Source: Cobetia sp. cqz5-12
GTDB taxonomy: Bacteria > Pseudomonadota > Gammaproteobacteria > Pseudomonadales > Halomonadaceae
Assembly: GCF_016495405.1 (NCBI RefSeq)
Contig: NZ_CP044522.1
Coordinates: forward strand, 3,643,638 to 3,707,637
DNA: 64,000 bases
Direction of reading: 5' to 3'
Numbering within the stretch: the first letter of the stretch is position 1; every line of letters starts with the position of its first letter. Below the pieces are notes generated by a model. It saw nothing but the letters and a program-made list of their open reading frames with translations, was not told the origin of the DNA and ran no database searches. Both the position numbers and the translations under genes were made by a program. Shown one piece after another: positions 44,517 through 56,181 of the stretch.

Positions 44517-46067
44517 TCAGTTACGCTCGATCATCGCGGTCAGGTCCTCGGCGACCGGGTCCAGCACCTGCGGCCAGGACAGATAAGGCACTGCCGCCCG
44601 CCCATTGACCATCACCGCGAAGGCACCCCAGCGGCCACTTTGCGTGCGGAAGTATCCCGAGATGGCACGCACCGGCACCGGATTGTTGAGCGTGCCCGTC
44701 TTGACCATCACGTGATTGCGGAAGGTCTCGCTGCCACGCCGGATGAAGCGCATCGGGCCATTGACCGGTGCCTGCAGACCCGCCACGAAGGTGGGGAACA
44801 GCGCCGGGCGGTGATACATGCTGTCGAGCAACGCCACCAGCCCACTGACGCTGGTGCGGTTCTGGGAGGTCAGGCCGCTGCCGGAATACATCGTCAGCGG
44901 GCCGTGACCGGGAATCGCGCTGGCGAAGGTCTCGAGCTTGGCGCCGCCCTGGCGCAAGGTGGCCTGACTGCCGCCGACCAGCGCCAGCGTCAGCTGGTCC
45001 GCCATGAAGTTGTTGGAGTAGTTGAGCATGCGCGTCAGCAACTCCTGCATCGGCTTGCCTTCGACGCTACCGAGCTGCGCGGCGCTGGAGGGCGGCGCCG
45101 TCGAGGTAATGTCCACCCCGCCGGTCACCGTGATCCCGGCGCGCGCCAGGATGTCGCGCATCAGCTCACCGGTGTACAGCGCAGGATTGGAGACGGCGCG
45201 GTAGATGCTGCGCGGCTGGCTGTCGGCGGCGATGGTGCCGGTGACGACCAGCGTATCGCGACCATTGCTGGTGGTACGGCGAGCATTGATGGCGCTCTTG
45301 CCTCCCGCGCCGACCGTGGTGACCTGGTTGTCGAAGATCTCGGTGGGCTGGGTGGTGTCGCAGCTGGCCAGTCGCGCCGGCGCCTGACTGCCCGCGCCCG
45401 GCATCACCTTGACGCACCAGCTGGCATAGTTGCTGGCCGCGGACGACAGCAGCGCATCATAGGCATTGCTGGAACGACGCGAGGCATTGCAGCGATCGGT
45501 ACTGATGCAGGGCACCGGCCCGAAACGCCACTGGCTGATCAGCAGGCGCCCTTCGACACGGCGAATGCCCCGAAAGCGCAACTCCTCGGTCAGCCGCCAC
45601 AGCTCTTCACTGGTCAGCGCCGGGTCGCCGCTGCCCTCGAGTACCAGGTCACCGGTCAAGACGCCGCCGCTGACCGTGCCCGTGCTGCGCAGACGCGTGG
45701 AGAAACGGTACTGCGGGCCGAAGCGGTCCAGCGCCGCACCGGCGATATAGAGCTTGGAGAGCGAAGCCGGCGTCAGTTGCTGGTCGGGATTGACCGAGGC
45801 CAGCGTCTCGCCGGTATCGAGCATGCGCGCCTGGGCACTGACGATGAAGCCCTTGTCAGTCAGTCGCGTCAGGTTGTCAAAACCCGCCGCCTGCGCCGGG
45901 CCCGCCACGACAAGCGTCGCACCGGCCGCCATGGCCAGTCGGCGCAGCGAGCGCGTGAAACGTAGCGACTTGCCCGCTACTGCGGGGCGCGCCGCCTTCA
46001 GCAAGGGCAACAGGGGAGACAGTCGGGAGGGTCGCGCAGAGGTCGGTGCAGTGCGAAATAGGGGCAT
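44517..46067 (-). CDS. dacB: D-alanyl-D-alanine carboxypeptidase/endopeptidase PBP4
   Basis: 516 residues from the ATG at 46067; start uncertain, because ribosome sites are weak. A basic region and hydrophobic stretch (LRRLAMAAGATLVVAGPAQAA) form an export signal. Peptidase S13 motifs are all present: SLSK in LTPASLSKLYIAG, SNN in LNYSNNFMADQL and KTG in VMVKTGTL. It trims and cleaves peptidoglycan cross-links in the periplasm. The gene is alone, convergent with acuI. Confidence 0.93.
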   Translation of the reverse strand: MPLFRTAPTSARPSRLSPLLPLLKAARPAVAGKSLRFTRSLRRLAMAAGATLVVAGPAQAAGFDNLTRLTDKGFIVSAQARMLDTGETLASVNPDQQLTPASLSKLYIAGAALDRFGPQYRFSTRLRSTGTVSGGVLTGDLVLEGSGDPALTSEELWRLTEELRFRGIRRVEGRLLISQWRFGPVPCISTDRCNASRRSSNAYDALLSSAASNYASWCVKVMPGAGSQAPARLASCDTTQPTEIFDNQVTTVGAGGKSAINARRTTSNGRDTLVVTGTIAADSQPRSIYRAVSNPALYTGELMRDILARAGITVTGGVDITSTAPPSSAAQLGSVEGKPMQELLTRMLNYSNNFMADQLTLALVGGSQATLRQGGAKLETFASAIPGHGPLTMYSGSGLTSQNRTSVSGLVALLDSMYHRPALFPTFVAGLQAPVNGPMRFIRRGSETFRNHVMVKTGTLNNPVPVRAISGYFRTQSGRWGAFAVMVNGRAAVPYLSWPQVLDPVAEDLTAMIERN

Positions 46068-46134
46068 GAGGCATCCAGTGACGTCGTCGGTGAGCATCCA
46101 TGTCACAGCCGGGAGGCGCCGTGATGCCCCTAGC

Positions 46135-46464
46135 TTAATGAGGACTGGCGCTGGAAAACAGATGCAGGACGGCGACACCGCCCACGATCATCGCCAACCC
46201 CAGGATGGCCGGCAGGTCCGGCATCTCGCGATAGACCACCGCACCGAACACGGTGACCAGCACGATGCCGAGCCCGGACCACACCGCATAGGTCACGCCC
46301 AGCGGCAGGTCACGCAGTACCAGCGTCAGGAAATAGAAGGCGATGCCGTAGCCCACCACCACGATCATGCTGGGGCCGAGTCGCGAAAAGGACTCGGAGG
46401 CCTTGAGCGCGCTGGTCGCGATGACCTCCGCCAGTATGGCCACTGCCAGGAAGACATAACTCAT
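46135..46464 (-). CDS. Small multidrug resistance (SMR) efflux protein, EmrE-like
   Basis: 109-residue four-helix proton-coupled exporter of quaternary ammonium and other cations. The essential membrane Glu is Glu13 (LAVAILAEVIATSALK), and GVTYAVWSGLGIVLVT is the family signature. GAGGTG supports the ATG. Its start is only four bases after the stop of the PACE gene, so the two efflux pumps are co-transcribed. Confidence 0.93.
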   Translation of the reverse strand: MSYVFLAVAILAEVIATSALKASESFSRLGPSMIVVVGYGIAFYFLTLVLRDLPLGVTYAVWSGLGIVLVTVFGAVVYREMPDLPAILGLAMIVGGVAVLHLFSSASPH

Positions 46465-46468
46465 CGAA

Positions 46469-46918
46469 TCACCTCGTATTGTGGGGTGCCAGCTGCTGCT
46501 CACGCGCGGCCTTGCGCGCCAGCAGACGACTCATCACGGCATCGAACAGCGGATTGAAGATCATGGCCCAGACCAGGAAGAAGGCAACGAAGCCCAGATC
46601 CAGCAGCAATGCCTGCCACAGCCCCAGGTCGAGCCAGGCGGCCACGATGAAGACGGTCACCAGTACCAGGCCGAGCTCGAAGCCGAGCGCCTGAACGATG
46701 CGCTGGATCGCGCTGCGCTGGCGGGTCGGTACCCAGCGATCGAACATCCAGTTCCAGACCGTACTCCAGATTACCGCCAGTGTGGACATCACCACCGCCA
46801 GACTGCCCATGCTCGCCAGGTCATGCCCCGTGACCAGCGCCGACAGCGGCGCCACGAGCAGGATGCCGCCCAATTCCAGCAATCCTGCCTGGGCCAGACG
46901 TTCTTTCTTGGAACGCAT
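46469..46918 (-). CDS. aceI: PACE family efflux protein, AceI-like
   Basis: 149 residues with two tandem BTP membrane-hairpin domains (residues about 5-65 and 75-140). Glu15 (AGLLELGG), the residue essential for proton coupling in Acinetobacter AceI, is at the same position. Substrates of the family include chlorhexidine and short-chain diamines. GAGGAGG supports the start. It is followed by an SMR pump and divergent from a LysR regulator, the typical aceR-aceI layout. Confidence 0.9.
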   Translation of the reverse strand: MRSKKERLAQAGLLELGGILLVAPLSALVTGHDLASMGSLAVVMSTLAVIWSTVWNWMFDRWVPTRQRSAIQRIVQALGFELGLVLVTVFIVAAWLDLGLWQALLLDLGFVAFFLVWAMIFNPLFDAVMSRLLARKAAREQQLAPHNTR

Positions 46919-47017
46919 GTCATACCTCCTCTCGATCACCGCGTGTGATGCCGGATGGGCTGGACGACGCGGATGGAGGAGGCATTCTAGAGAGATACAA
47001 GATGGTTTAAAGTTGGT

Positions 47018-47040
47018 ATCCATCCATTATTCAGATGGAT
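47018..47040. promoter_or_regulatory. LysR-type operator between aceI and aceR
   Basis: ATCCATC and GATGGAT form an inverted repeat separated by nine bases, in the 141-bp gap between the divergent genes, 20 bases before the regulator start. Confidence 0.5.
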
Positions 47041-47059
47041 CAAGGCGCGAGGCGAGGCA

Positions 47060-47986
47060 ATGAACTGGACACTGGAGCAACTGCAGACACTGCGCTGCGT
47101 GGCGGAGACAGGCTCTTTCTCGGCGGCAGCGCGCCGTCTGGGTCGCGCGCAGTCCGCGGTCAGCACCGCCATCGCCAACCTGGAGCTGGACCTGGGCTGC
47201 GAGCTGTTTGATCGCGGCCCTCGCACGCCGGTGTTGACGCCCGCGGGCGAGGCCATGCTGCATGAAGCCAACAGCGTGCTGATGCAGTGCCAGCGCCTGG
47301 AGGCACGCGCCCGCACCCTCAGCCAGGGGCTGGAAGCCAGCCTGACGCTGGCGATCGATGAGGCGCTGGTGGAGATGCCGCCGGTGATGGCGGTGCTGGA
47401 AAAGATGGCGGTGCAATATCCGACGCTGACGCTGAATCTGCTCAATGGCGCGCAGGATGAGGTGGCCCGCTGGGTGGAGCAGCACCAGGCCAATCTCGGC
47501 ATCCTGTTCTATCAGCCGCTGGGGGTCATGGCGCTGGAACGCGAGGCATTGGGGCGACTGGAGCAGGTGCTGATCGTGGCACGCGATCACCCGCTGGCCC
47601 AGCTTGAGAGCCCGACCCACAGTGACCTGGCCGATCACCGCCAGCTGATGATCGGCCAGCGTCAGCAACTGGAGCCCGGCCACGAGGGGCCGCGTTCACA
47701 GCGCTTCTGGCAGCTCAACAGCTTCTATGCGATGGCTGAGCTCACGACGCGCGGACTGGGCTGGGCGCAGGTTCCGCGCCATATCGCCCACTACCCGCCC
47801 TTCCAGCAGCGCCTGAAGATTCTGGACTTGAGCGCACTGGGCGCCACTGCCGACATCGATATCGAACTGATCTCGCGTCGCGACAGCCCTCGTGGCCCTG
47901 CGGCCAGCTGGCTGCGCCAGTCCCTGCGCGACACCTTCCACAACAGCCACGCCGCTATCGCCAACCAGAACCTGCCACCGGCGTGA
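47060..47986 (+). CDS. LysR family transcriptional regulator (AceR-like)
   Basis: 308 residues. The N-terminal helix-turn-helix is at 2-60 (LEQLQTLRCVAETGSFSAAARRLGRAQSAVSTAIANLE); the rest is the periplasmic-binding-type effector domain. Divergent from the PACE-SMR pair, it is their likely activator, as AceR is for aceI, where chlorhexidine or polyamines act as inducers. That function is inferred from position. Confidence 0.88.
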   Translation: MNWTLEQLQTLRCVAETGSFSAAARRLGRAQSAVSTAIANLELDLGCELFDRGPRTPVLTPAGEAMLHEANSVLMQCQRLEARARTLSQGLEASLTLAIDEALVEMPPVMAVLEKMAVQYPTLTLNLLNGAQDEVARWVEQHQANLGILFYQPLGVMALEREALGRLEQVLIVARDHPLAQLESPTHSDLADHRQLMIGQRQQLEPGHEGPRSQRFWQLNSFYAMAELTTRGLGWAQVPRHIAHYPPFQQRLKILDLSALGATADIDIELISRRDSPRGPAASWLRQSLRDTFHNSHAAIANQNLPPA

Positions 47987-47992
47987 TTCGCG

Positions 47993-48682
47993 TCAGACCT
48001 GCAGCGGGTAGCGCTCGGGCGTGTGTTCCAGCTGGCATTCGAGTCGCCACAGCGCCTGGCCAGACTCGTGATACTTGCGCTCGAAGTGCGTCAGATAATC
48101 GCCCTGCGGCTCGAAGGCGTGCGCCGTCACCTCGACACCGGTGGCATGCCCGATGGCCTGGGCGAATTCCCGGGCGTAGATCTCCCAGTTGGTGCGCAGC
48201 TCCAGCTGGCCGCCCAGCGCCATGATGATCGGGAATACCGGGTGGCCCTGCCAGCGCATCTTGAGATGGCGCGCCTTGGGATAAGGATTGGGGTACAGCA
48301 GGGTGTGGTGCGCAGGTGCCCAGCCCGCAGCGAGCGCCAGGCGCCAGAAGTCGACGAGGTCCGCGCGCACCAGCAAGGCGTTGTCCGGCAGCTCGCCATG
48401 CTTGCGACTGAGACGGTCTTCGCTGCGGTCCACGCCGATGACGGCATGATCCGGATGCGCCAGTGCCAGTTGACGCGTCGATCGCCCGACGCCGCAGCCA
48501 CTGTCCAGCCACAGGGGCTTCGCCTGAGCCGACAACCACTGTTGCGCTTGCAGGAACGCTTCGCGGGTATGCTCCGCCACGGGTTTGCGCAGCGGGTGCG
48601 CCATCGCACGGCGCACGCGACGCTCGATATCCTCGTGGGGGCCGGTCTGGGGAGAATCGATCTGGCGGGAGTTGGCGTACAT
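47993..48682 (-). CDS. TrmB-like SAM-dependent methyltransferase
   Basis: 229-residue Rossmann methyltransferase related to tRNA (guanine-N7) methyltransferase. SAM motif LWLDSGCGVGRSTRQLA, VIGVDRS, and a YPNPYPKARHLKMRWQGHPVFP block that parallels the TrmB motif FPDPWPKKRHxKRR but differs in key residues (Asp to Asn, Trp to Tyr). It may be a TrmB paralogue with another substrate. ATG at 48682 is chosen; a TTG 18 bases upstream is possible. Confidence 0.8.
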   Translation of the reverse strand: MYANSRQIDSPQTGPHEDIERRVRRAMAHPLRKPVAEHTREAFLQAQQWLSAQAKPLWLDSGCGVGRSTRQLALAHPDHAVIGVDRSEDRLSRKHGELPDNALLVRADLVDFWRLALAAGWAPAHHTLLYPNPYPKARHLKMRWQGHPVFPIIMALGGQLELRTNWEIYAREFAQAIGHATGVEVTAHAFEPQGDYLTHFERKYHESGQALWRLECQLEHTPERYPLQV

Positions 48683-48804
48683 CAGCAGTTCCGATAGCAA
48701 CGGGCAGGAAAATCACGCGCGGAGTCTAGCAGATACGCCTGTAGCGGGCTGCGCCATGTGGCGTACAGCCCATCTGATACTGTCGGTGCAGGAAGGCCTG
48801 GACA

Positions 48805-48837
48805 CAAAAAAAGGCGCCTGCCTCGCGGCACGCGCCT
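48805..48837 (-). terminator. Strong minus-strand terminator with no annotated gene upstream
   Basis: AGGCGC/GCGCCT (48812-48817 with 48832-48837) and an inner TGCC/GGCA stem precede seven T residues on the minus strand. It lies about 120 bases before the TrmB-like gene, so it ends a short upstream transcript or acts as an attenuator. Confidence 0.85.
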
Positions 48838-48845
48838 ACACCAAC

Positions 48846-48905
48846 TCAAACAGCCACGACAGAATGGCAGCTTGCCTCCCGAAAATCAAACAAACGTTTA
48901 ATCAC
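48846..48905 (-). CDS. Possible 19-residue leader peptide or small protein
   Basis: A GTG with GGGGAGG three bases upstream opens a 19-codon frame (VIKRLFDFREASCHSVVAV) that ends just before the terminator at 48805-48837. It could be a leader peptide for the downstream TrmB-like gene, a small protein, or chance. The start-site spacing is short. No run of a single amino acid suggests classical attenuation. Confidence 0.3.
   Translation of the reverse strand: MIKRLFDFREASCHSVVAV
48887..48900. promoter_or_regulatory. CAAAC-N4-GTTTA operator candidate upstream of fabY
   Basis: CAAACAAACGTTTA differs at one base from the PsrA-type (TetR family, fatty-acid) consensus [C/G]AAAC-N2-4-GTTT[G/C], quoted from memory. 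It lies in the spacer of a plausible plus-strand promoter (TTGCCT ... TTTAAT) about 235 bases before fabY. Confidence 0.35.
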
Positions 48906-49134
48906 GATCCTCCCCGAGGCATGACGAGCACAAAAAGAGACCAATGGGACTCGCACTGAGTGCAGAGATATCGCACAGTGTTCGCAGCAAGCGCTCGCTG
49001 GCGCGCCCGCGTGGAGGCGGGGGTGCATGACGCCTGTATTGAGGGGGTGTTATCATCCGCCCATCATTTGGACGAATATCCGCAGAGGTATCGCCCAGAC
49101 CAACGACTCACAGTATTTTTACGAGGAAAGCGGC

Positions 49135-52055
<2,921 letters not shown>

Positions 52056-52169
52056 TTGCCGCCTGCTACGCTCCGGCAGCCGTCACGACGATGACGTGGC
52101 CCGTACTGCGCCACATCCGTCGTGACGGCCGCTGCTTGCGTCTTGCCTGACACCTCCTGCCTTCTCCGC

Positions 52170-52221
52170 AAGCCCTCTCTATAAGCCCTTTCCTCAAGCC
52201 GTTTCCTCAAGCTCGACCCTG
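52170..52221. repeat. 13-bp tandem repeat, four copies
   Basis: Units AAGCCCTCTCTAT, AAGCCCTTTCCTC, AAGCCGTTTCCTC and AAGCTCGACCCTG are contiguous, the middle two nearly identical. A separate 16-bp duplication (ACCGACTGGCATTAAC, 52289-52320) follows. Both lie in the 525-bp gap between the ferredoxin and diguanylate cyclase genes, which otherwise shows only an AT-rich, promoter-like stretch at 52490-52560. Confidence 0.75.
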
Positions 52222-52580
52222 ACAGGCGCTTCAGCGCCAGACTCGCCAACGCGGCGCCTCTTGCTGCAAGACACCAACGGGTAACGTAACCGACTGGCAT
52301 TAACACCGACTGGCAAAGACGTCGGCTGTTAACACACCTCGTTCTCGATCAAGCACTCCCGCTGTCCCCGTCATTGCCTGCTCCCGCCGCCCCCTGCTGG
52401 CGCCAGTGCTGACGCGAGAAAAGGATCGCGGCTGCCTGCTAGCGGCCCCTGCCTAAATGGCTACGCAATCAATACCAAGCGCTACGTCAGGTTATTTTCT
52501 GTTAGGGCAATGTAAACAATCTATTCTATCCTGTAGTAATAAAGTCACCGATCGTACTCTTACACGCGCACGGATTGCCC

Positions 52581-55511
52581 ATGTCCTCTCGCTCTCTCTC
52601 TACCGTTCTCAAGCGCCCTTTCCAGGGGACACGCATCCAGCTGCCCAATGCCGGCACGGGGATGCTGCTTGTCATGCTGGCGATCATGGTGGCCTTGATC
52701 GTGGTACCGCGTCCGCAGCTGTTCACCTCGGTCGGACAGTACCTCGTCCCGCATTCACTGCTGGAAATGGGCGCGATACTGGTCGCTCTGATGTCTGCCG
52801 TCTCCATCTTCCAGGGGCACCGTCGGACACTGCCGACCAGCTTTCTGGTCATGGGCTGTGCCTTCATGCTCTCCGCCTTCTTCGACATGGTGCATATCTT
52901 CAGCTATGACGGCATGCCCGACTTCGTCAGCGAAGCCTCCGTCAGCAAGGCCATCCATTTCTGGCTGGCAGGGCGAACCGCCTTCATTATCGCGCTGCTG
53001 GCTCCCTGCCTGCTGACTGCCCGCCCCGTTCCGAGCCGCTATCTGCCCGTGGCCTTTGGCTTGACGCTCGCCATCGGGCTGGTGGTGAGCTGGATAGGCC
53101 TCTTTCATCTGGACTTCCTGCCAGAGACCTTCATCGTCGGCAGCGGCCTGACCGCCTGGAAGATCGGCTACGAGTGGGCCCTGGCGCTGAGCGCTGCGCT
53201 GGCCGCGGTACTTCTGCTCGGCGCGCGCCGACTGCCTGAAGGCACCAATGCCGGCTGGCTGGCGGTCGCGGCGCTGGCCACGGGGATATCCGAGCTGTGC
53301 TTCACGCTCTATGCCACTGCCTTCGATGTCTTCAACCTGCTCGGGCACCTGTACAAGGTGGTGGCCTACGCGATGATCTATCACGCCATCTATTCATCAC
53401 GCATGGTCTACCCCTATCAGCAGCTGCAGAAGATGAGCGATGCCCTGGGTGAGGCCGAACAACGCTGGCAGTTCGCGCTGGAAGGGTCAGGTGCCGGCGT
53501 CTGGGACTGGAAGCAGGATACCGATCATGTCTTCTACTCTGCGCAGTGGAAGGCGACGCTCGGCTTCCAGGAACACGAGATCGGCAGCAGCTTCGATGAG
53601 TGGAAGTCACGCATCCATCCGGATGACATGCCGCGTACCCTCGACGACCTGAAACAGCACTTTGAAGGTCACAGCGCAGAATATCGCAACGAGCACCGCA
53701 TGCTGACGCGCAACGGTGAGTGGAAGTGGATTCTCGATCAGGGACGCGTGGTGGAACGTGCCGAGGATGGCAGGCCCCTGCGCATGATCGGCACTCACAG
53801 CGACATCGACTGGATCAAGGAGCAGCAGCAACGCTTGATAAGCAGCCGTGCCCGCCTGCGCTCCATCTATCATTCCGCCCCCGTGGGCATCATCGTCGCC
53901 GACCGGGATGGCACCATCGCGGACGCCAACTCGGCCATGCATGCCCTGCTGGGCAAGAGTGATGCCGAGCTTTTCCAGCAATCGCTGTGGGGGCTGTTCT
54001 CACTGGACGAGATCAGTCGCATGAAACGTGCCTGGGGCCAGCTGCAACGCGAGGGCGGCAGCTTCCAGGACGAATATCACATGCAGACCGACACGGGTCA
54101 GATGTTCTGGGCAGAAGTCACCCTCACGCCGTTGGAGGGCGAAGAGCGCACCCTGGTATTGATCAACAATATCGAGGACCGCCGTCGCGCCATCGAGCTG
54201 CTCGAGGAGAACGCGACCCTGTATCAGGAAGTCTTTAGCACCGGCAACGCCATCAAGCTGCTGATCGACCCGGAGCTTGCCGAGATCATCGATGCCAATC
54301 CGGTCGCCGCCGACTTCTATGGATACAGCATCGGCGAGATGTGCGGCATGCCATTGGGCCGTATCAACGTGCTGGCCAGCCAGTCGCTCTCCAAGCGCAT
54401 CCGTGCGGTCGTCAACCGTACCGACAACCACTTCGAGGCCAGCCACCAGCTTGCCAACGGTGAATTGCGTGATGTCGAGATCTTTACCGGCCCGGTGGAC
54501 CTGAACGGCCGCACCCTGCTGTTCTCCATCGTTCACGACATCACCGATCGCAAGCGTGCCCAGCGCGACCTGCAGGCTGCCAACCTCAAGCTGTCGCGAC
54601 TCTCCGAGAGCCGCAGCCAGATCCACCATCTCGCGGAATGCCTGCTGACCTGTTCTCAGCTCGATGAGATCATCACCCAGCTCAACGTTCGTCTGCCCAG
54701 CCTGTTCGCCGGCTGCGAAGGCAGCGTGACCCTGCATGACCCGAATGACATCAATCAGACGATGCATATCAACTGGGGAACACCGCCCACCGACGCTCGT
54801 CATCTCAAACAGACGCTGACGGTCGGGGATGGCCAGGTGGGAGAGTTCGTGCTGCTGATCCCGCCGGAAGAGGATAGCCTGGAACGCCTGCAGCCCCTGG
54901 CGGAAGATGTCAGCCACCTGGTGATGCTGGCACTGGCCGACCTGCAGTTGAAGCGGGGTCTGGCACATGAGGCACGCAAGGACACGCTGACGCGCCTCTT
55001 CAACCGCCGCCACCTCGATGAGGTGCTACCCCAGAAACTGGCCGAGGCCAGCATCGGCAACCCGCTGTCCCTGGTGGTGATGGATCTCGACCACTTCAAG
55101 CAGGTCAACGATACCTACGGACATGAGATGGGCGATCAGGTCCTCACGCGCCTGGCCAACCTGATACGTGAGTCGCTGCGCAGCTCCGATGAAGCCTGTC
55201 GCTACGGGGGCGAGGAGTTCGTGATCCTGATCCCCGGGGCCAGCGCAGCGGTGTCACGCGCACGCGTCGAGGCCATTCTCGAAGCCTTCCACGAAGAAGT
55301 CTTCGAGCATGAGACACTGGGGCCGCTGACCGGCTTGAGCTTCTCCGCCGGAGTCGCCAACGCGCCGCATGACAGCCAGGCCACCGACGCGCTGTTCAAC
55401 ATGGCCGACAATGCGCTCTACCAGGCGAAGCGCGCTGGACGCAAACGCGTGCTGTGCTTCAACTCACTGCCGCCCGCAGCCGATAGCCACGCCAGGCAAC
55501 CCGCGCACTGA
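52581..55511 (+). CDS. Membrane-bound diguanylate cyclase: MASE3-PAS-PAS-PAS-GGDEF
   Basis: 976 residues. Residues about 25-265 form a seven- to eight-helix sensor resembling MASE3. PAS domains follow at about 290-400 (WDWKQDTDHVFYSAQWKATLGF), 415-530 and 545-660, then a degenerate GAF-like stretch. The C-terminal GGDEF domain has GGEEF at 876-880 and an intact inhibitory I-site (Arg867-Ser-Ser-Asp870), so it should make c-di-GMP with product inhibition. No EAL domain. The signal sensed is unknown. Confidence 0.9.
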   Translation: MSSRSLSTVLKRPFQGTRIQLPNAGTGMLLVMLAIMVALIVVPRPQLFTSVGQYLVPHSLLEMGAILVALMSAVSIFQGHRRTLPTSFLVMGCAFMLSAFFDMVHIFSYDGMPDFVSEASVSKAIHFWLAGRTAFIIALLAPCLLTARPVPSRYLPVAFGLTLAIGLVVSWIGLFHLDFLPETFIVGSGLTAWKIGYEWALALSAALAAVLLLGARRLPEGTNAGWLAVAALATGISELCFTLYATAFDVFNLLGHLYKVVAYAMIYHAIYSSRMVYPYQQLQKMSDALGEAEQRWQFALEGSGAGVWDWKQDTDHVFYSAQWKATLGFQEHEIGSSFDEWKSRIHPDDMPRTLDDLKQHFEGHSAEYRNEHRMLTRNGEWKWILDQGRVVERAEDGRPLRMIGTHSDIDWIKEQQQRLISSRARLRSIYHSAPVGIIVADRDGTIADANSAMHALLGKSDAELFQQSLWGLFSLDEISRMKRAWGQLQREGGSFQDEYHMQTDTGQMFWAEVTLTPLEGEERTLVLINNIEDRRRAIELLEENATLYQEVFSTGNAIKLLIDPELAEIIDANPVAADFYGYSIGEMCGMPLGRINVLASQSLSKRIRAVVNRTDNHFEASHQLANGELRDVEIFTGPVDLNGRTLLFSIVHDITDRKRAQRDLQAANLKLSRLSESRSQIHHLAECLLTCSQLDEIITQLNVRLPSLFAGCEGSVTLHDPNDINQTMHINWGTPPTDARHLKQTLTVGDGQVGEFVLLIPPEEDSLERLQPLAEDVSHLVMLALADLQLKRGLAHEARKDTLTRLFNRRHLDEVLPQKLAEASIGNPLSLVVMDLDHFKQVNDTYGHEMGDQVLTRLANLIRESLRSSDEACRYGGEEFVILIPGASAAVSRARVEAILEAFHEEVFEHETLGPLTGLSFSAGVANAPHDSQATDALFNMADNALYQAKRAGRKRVLCFNSLPPAADSHARQPAH

Positions 55512-55537
55512 TCGCCGCTCTCACCGTCCTTCAGATA

Positions 55538-55570
55538 CGACAACGCCGACCCTCGAGGTCGGCGTTGTCG
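55538..55570. terminator. Bidirectional hairpin between the cyclase and the minus-strand gene
   Basis: A perfect stem of about 14 pairs (CGACAACGCCGACC with its complement) lies between convergent genes. No long T-tract is present. Confidence 0.6.
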
Positions 55571-55615
55571 TGTCCAGCCATGAGCGGCGCGCGCTCACCA
55601 GCCGCGATCAGGACA

Positions 55616-55957
55616 TCAATCCCAATCGACACGCGTGGTCTTGCAGCCCAGACAGCGAGCGAAGGTCGCCTGCGCCGGGGTCGCGACCAGTACGCGCGCC
55701 GTCTCATCGATATTCTGCCCCATGGCCGCGAAGGGAGCCGACACGACAAAGATGGCAGCACCGACGACGGTCGTGGCCAGCAACAGTGGACGTCCGATGA
55801 GGGCATCGGCCACCATCATGCCTGCACTGGGCGTATCATCGCCCTGCTCGCTGGGCAGCTCGATGGCCTGCACCGGCGTCGCCAGCACCAGCATCATGCC
55901 AGCTGCTGCAAGGCCAGTGCGCAATCGCGTGCTTCGCTGAAGTATCGTGCGTTTCAT
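55616..55957 (-). CDS. Small exported or membrane protein of unknown function
   Basis: 113 residues: a basic N-terminus and hydrophobic signal (LRTGLAAAGMMLVLATPVQA), a short acidic linker (ELPSEQGDD), and a second hydrophobic stretch (PLLLATTVVGAAIFVVSAPFAAMG) followed by NIDETARVLVATPAQATF. Homologues in pseudomonads are sometimes labelled multidrug transporter, but one mature membrane helix does not support that. The C-terminus has CLGCKTTRVDWD with a Cys pair. AAGGGA precedes the ATG. Confidence 0.7.
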   Translation of the reverse strand: MKRTILQRSTRLRTGLAAAGMMLVLATPVQAIELPSEQGDDTPSAGMMVADALIGRPLLLATTVVGAAIFVVSAPFAAMGQNIDETARVLVATPAQATFARCLGCKTTRVDWD

Positions 55958-56181
55958 AGTCAGTTCCCTTGCGTCCGGACGCTCCATGCGTCCCTATTAT
56001 GGGTCTTCGCGCCAGTGAATCTCTCGGCTGGCGCATGGCAAGCCTTGCCATCAAGTCACCAGAACTAGATTAGCGCTCTAGCGCCATTACGCCCAGCCCT
56101 GCCAAGCCTTATCCTGATCAACGCCATGGCTCGCCGACCGCTCCCGGCCGACGTTACCTTCACCCTTCATTCGGACCCATC

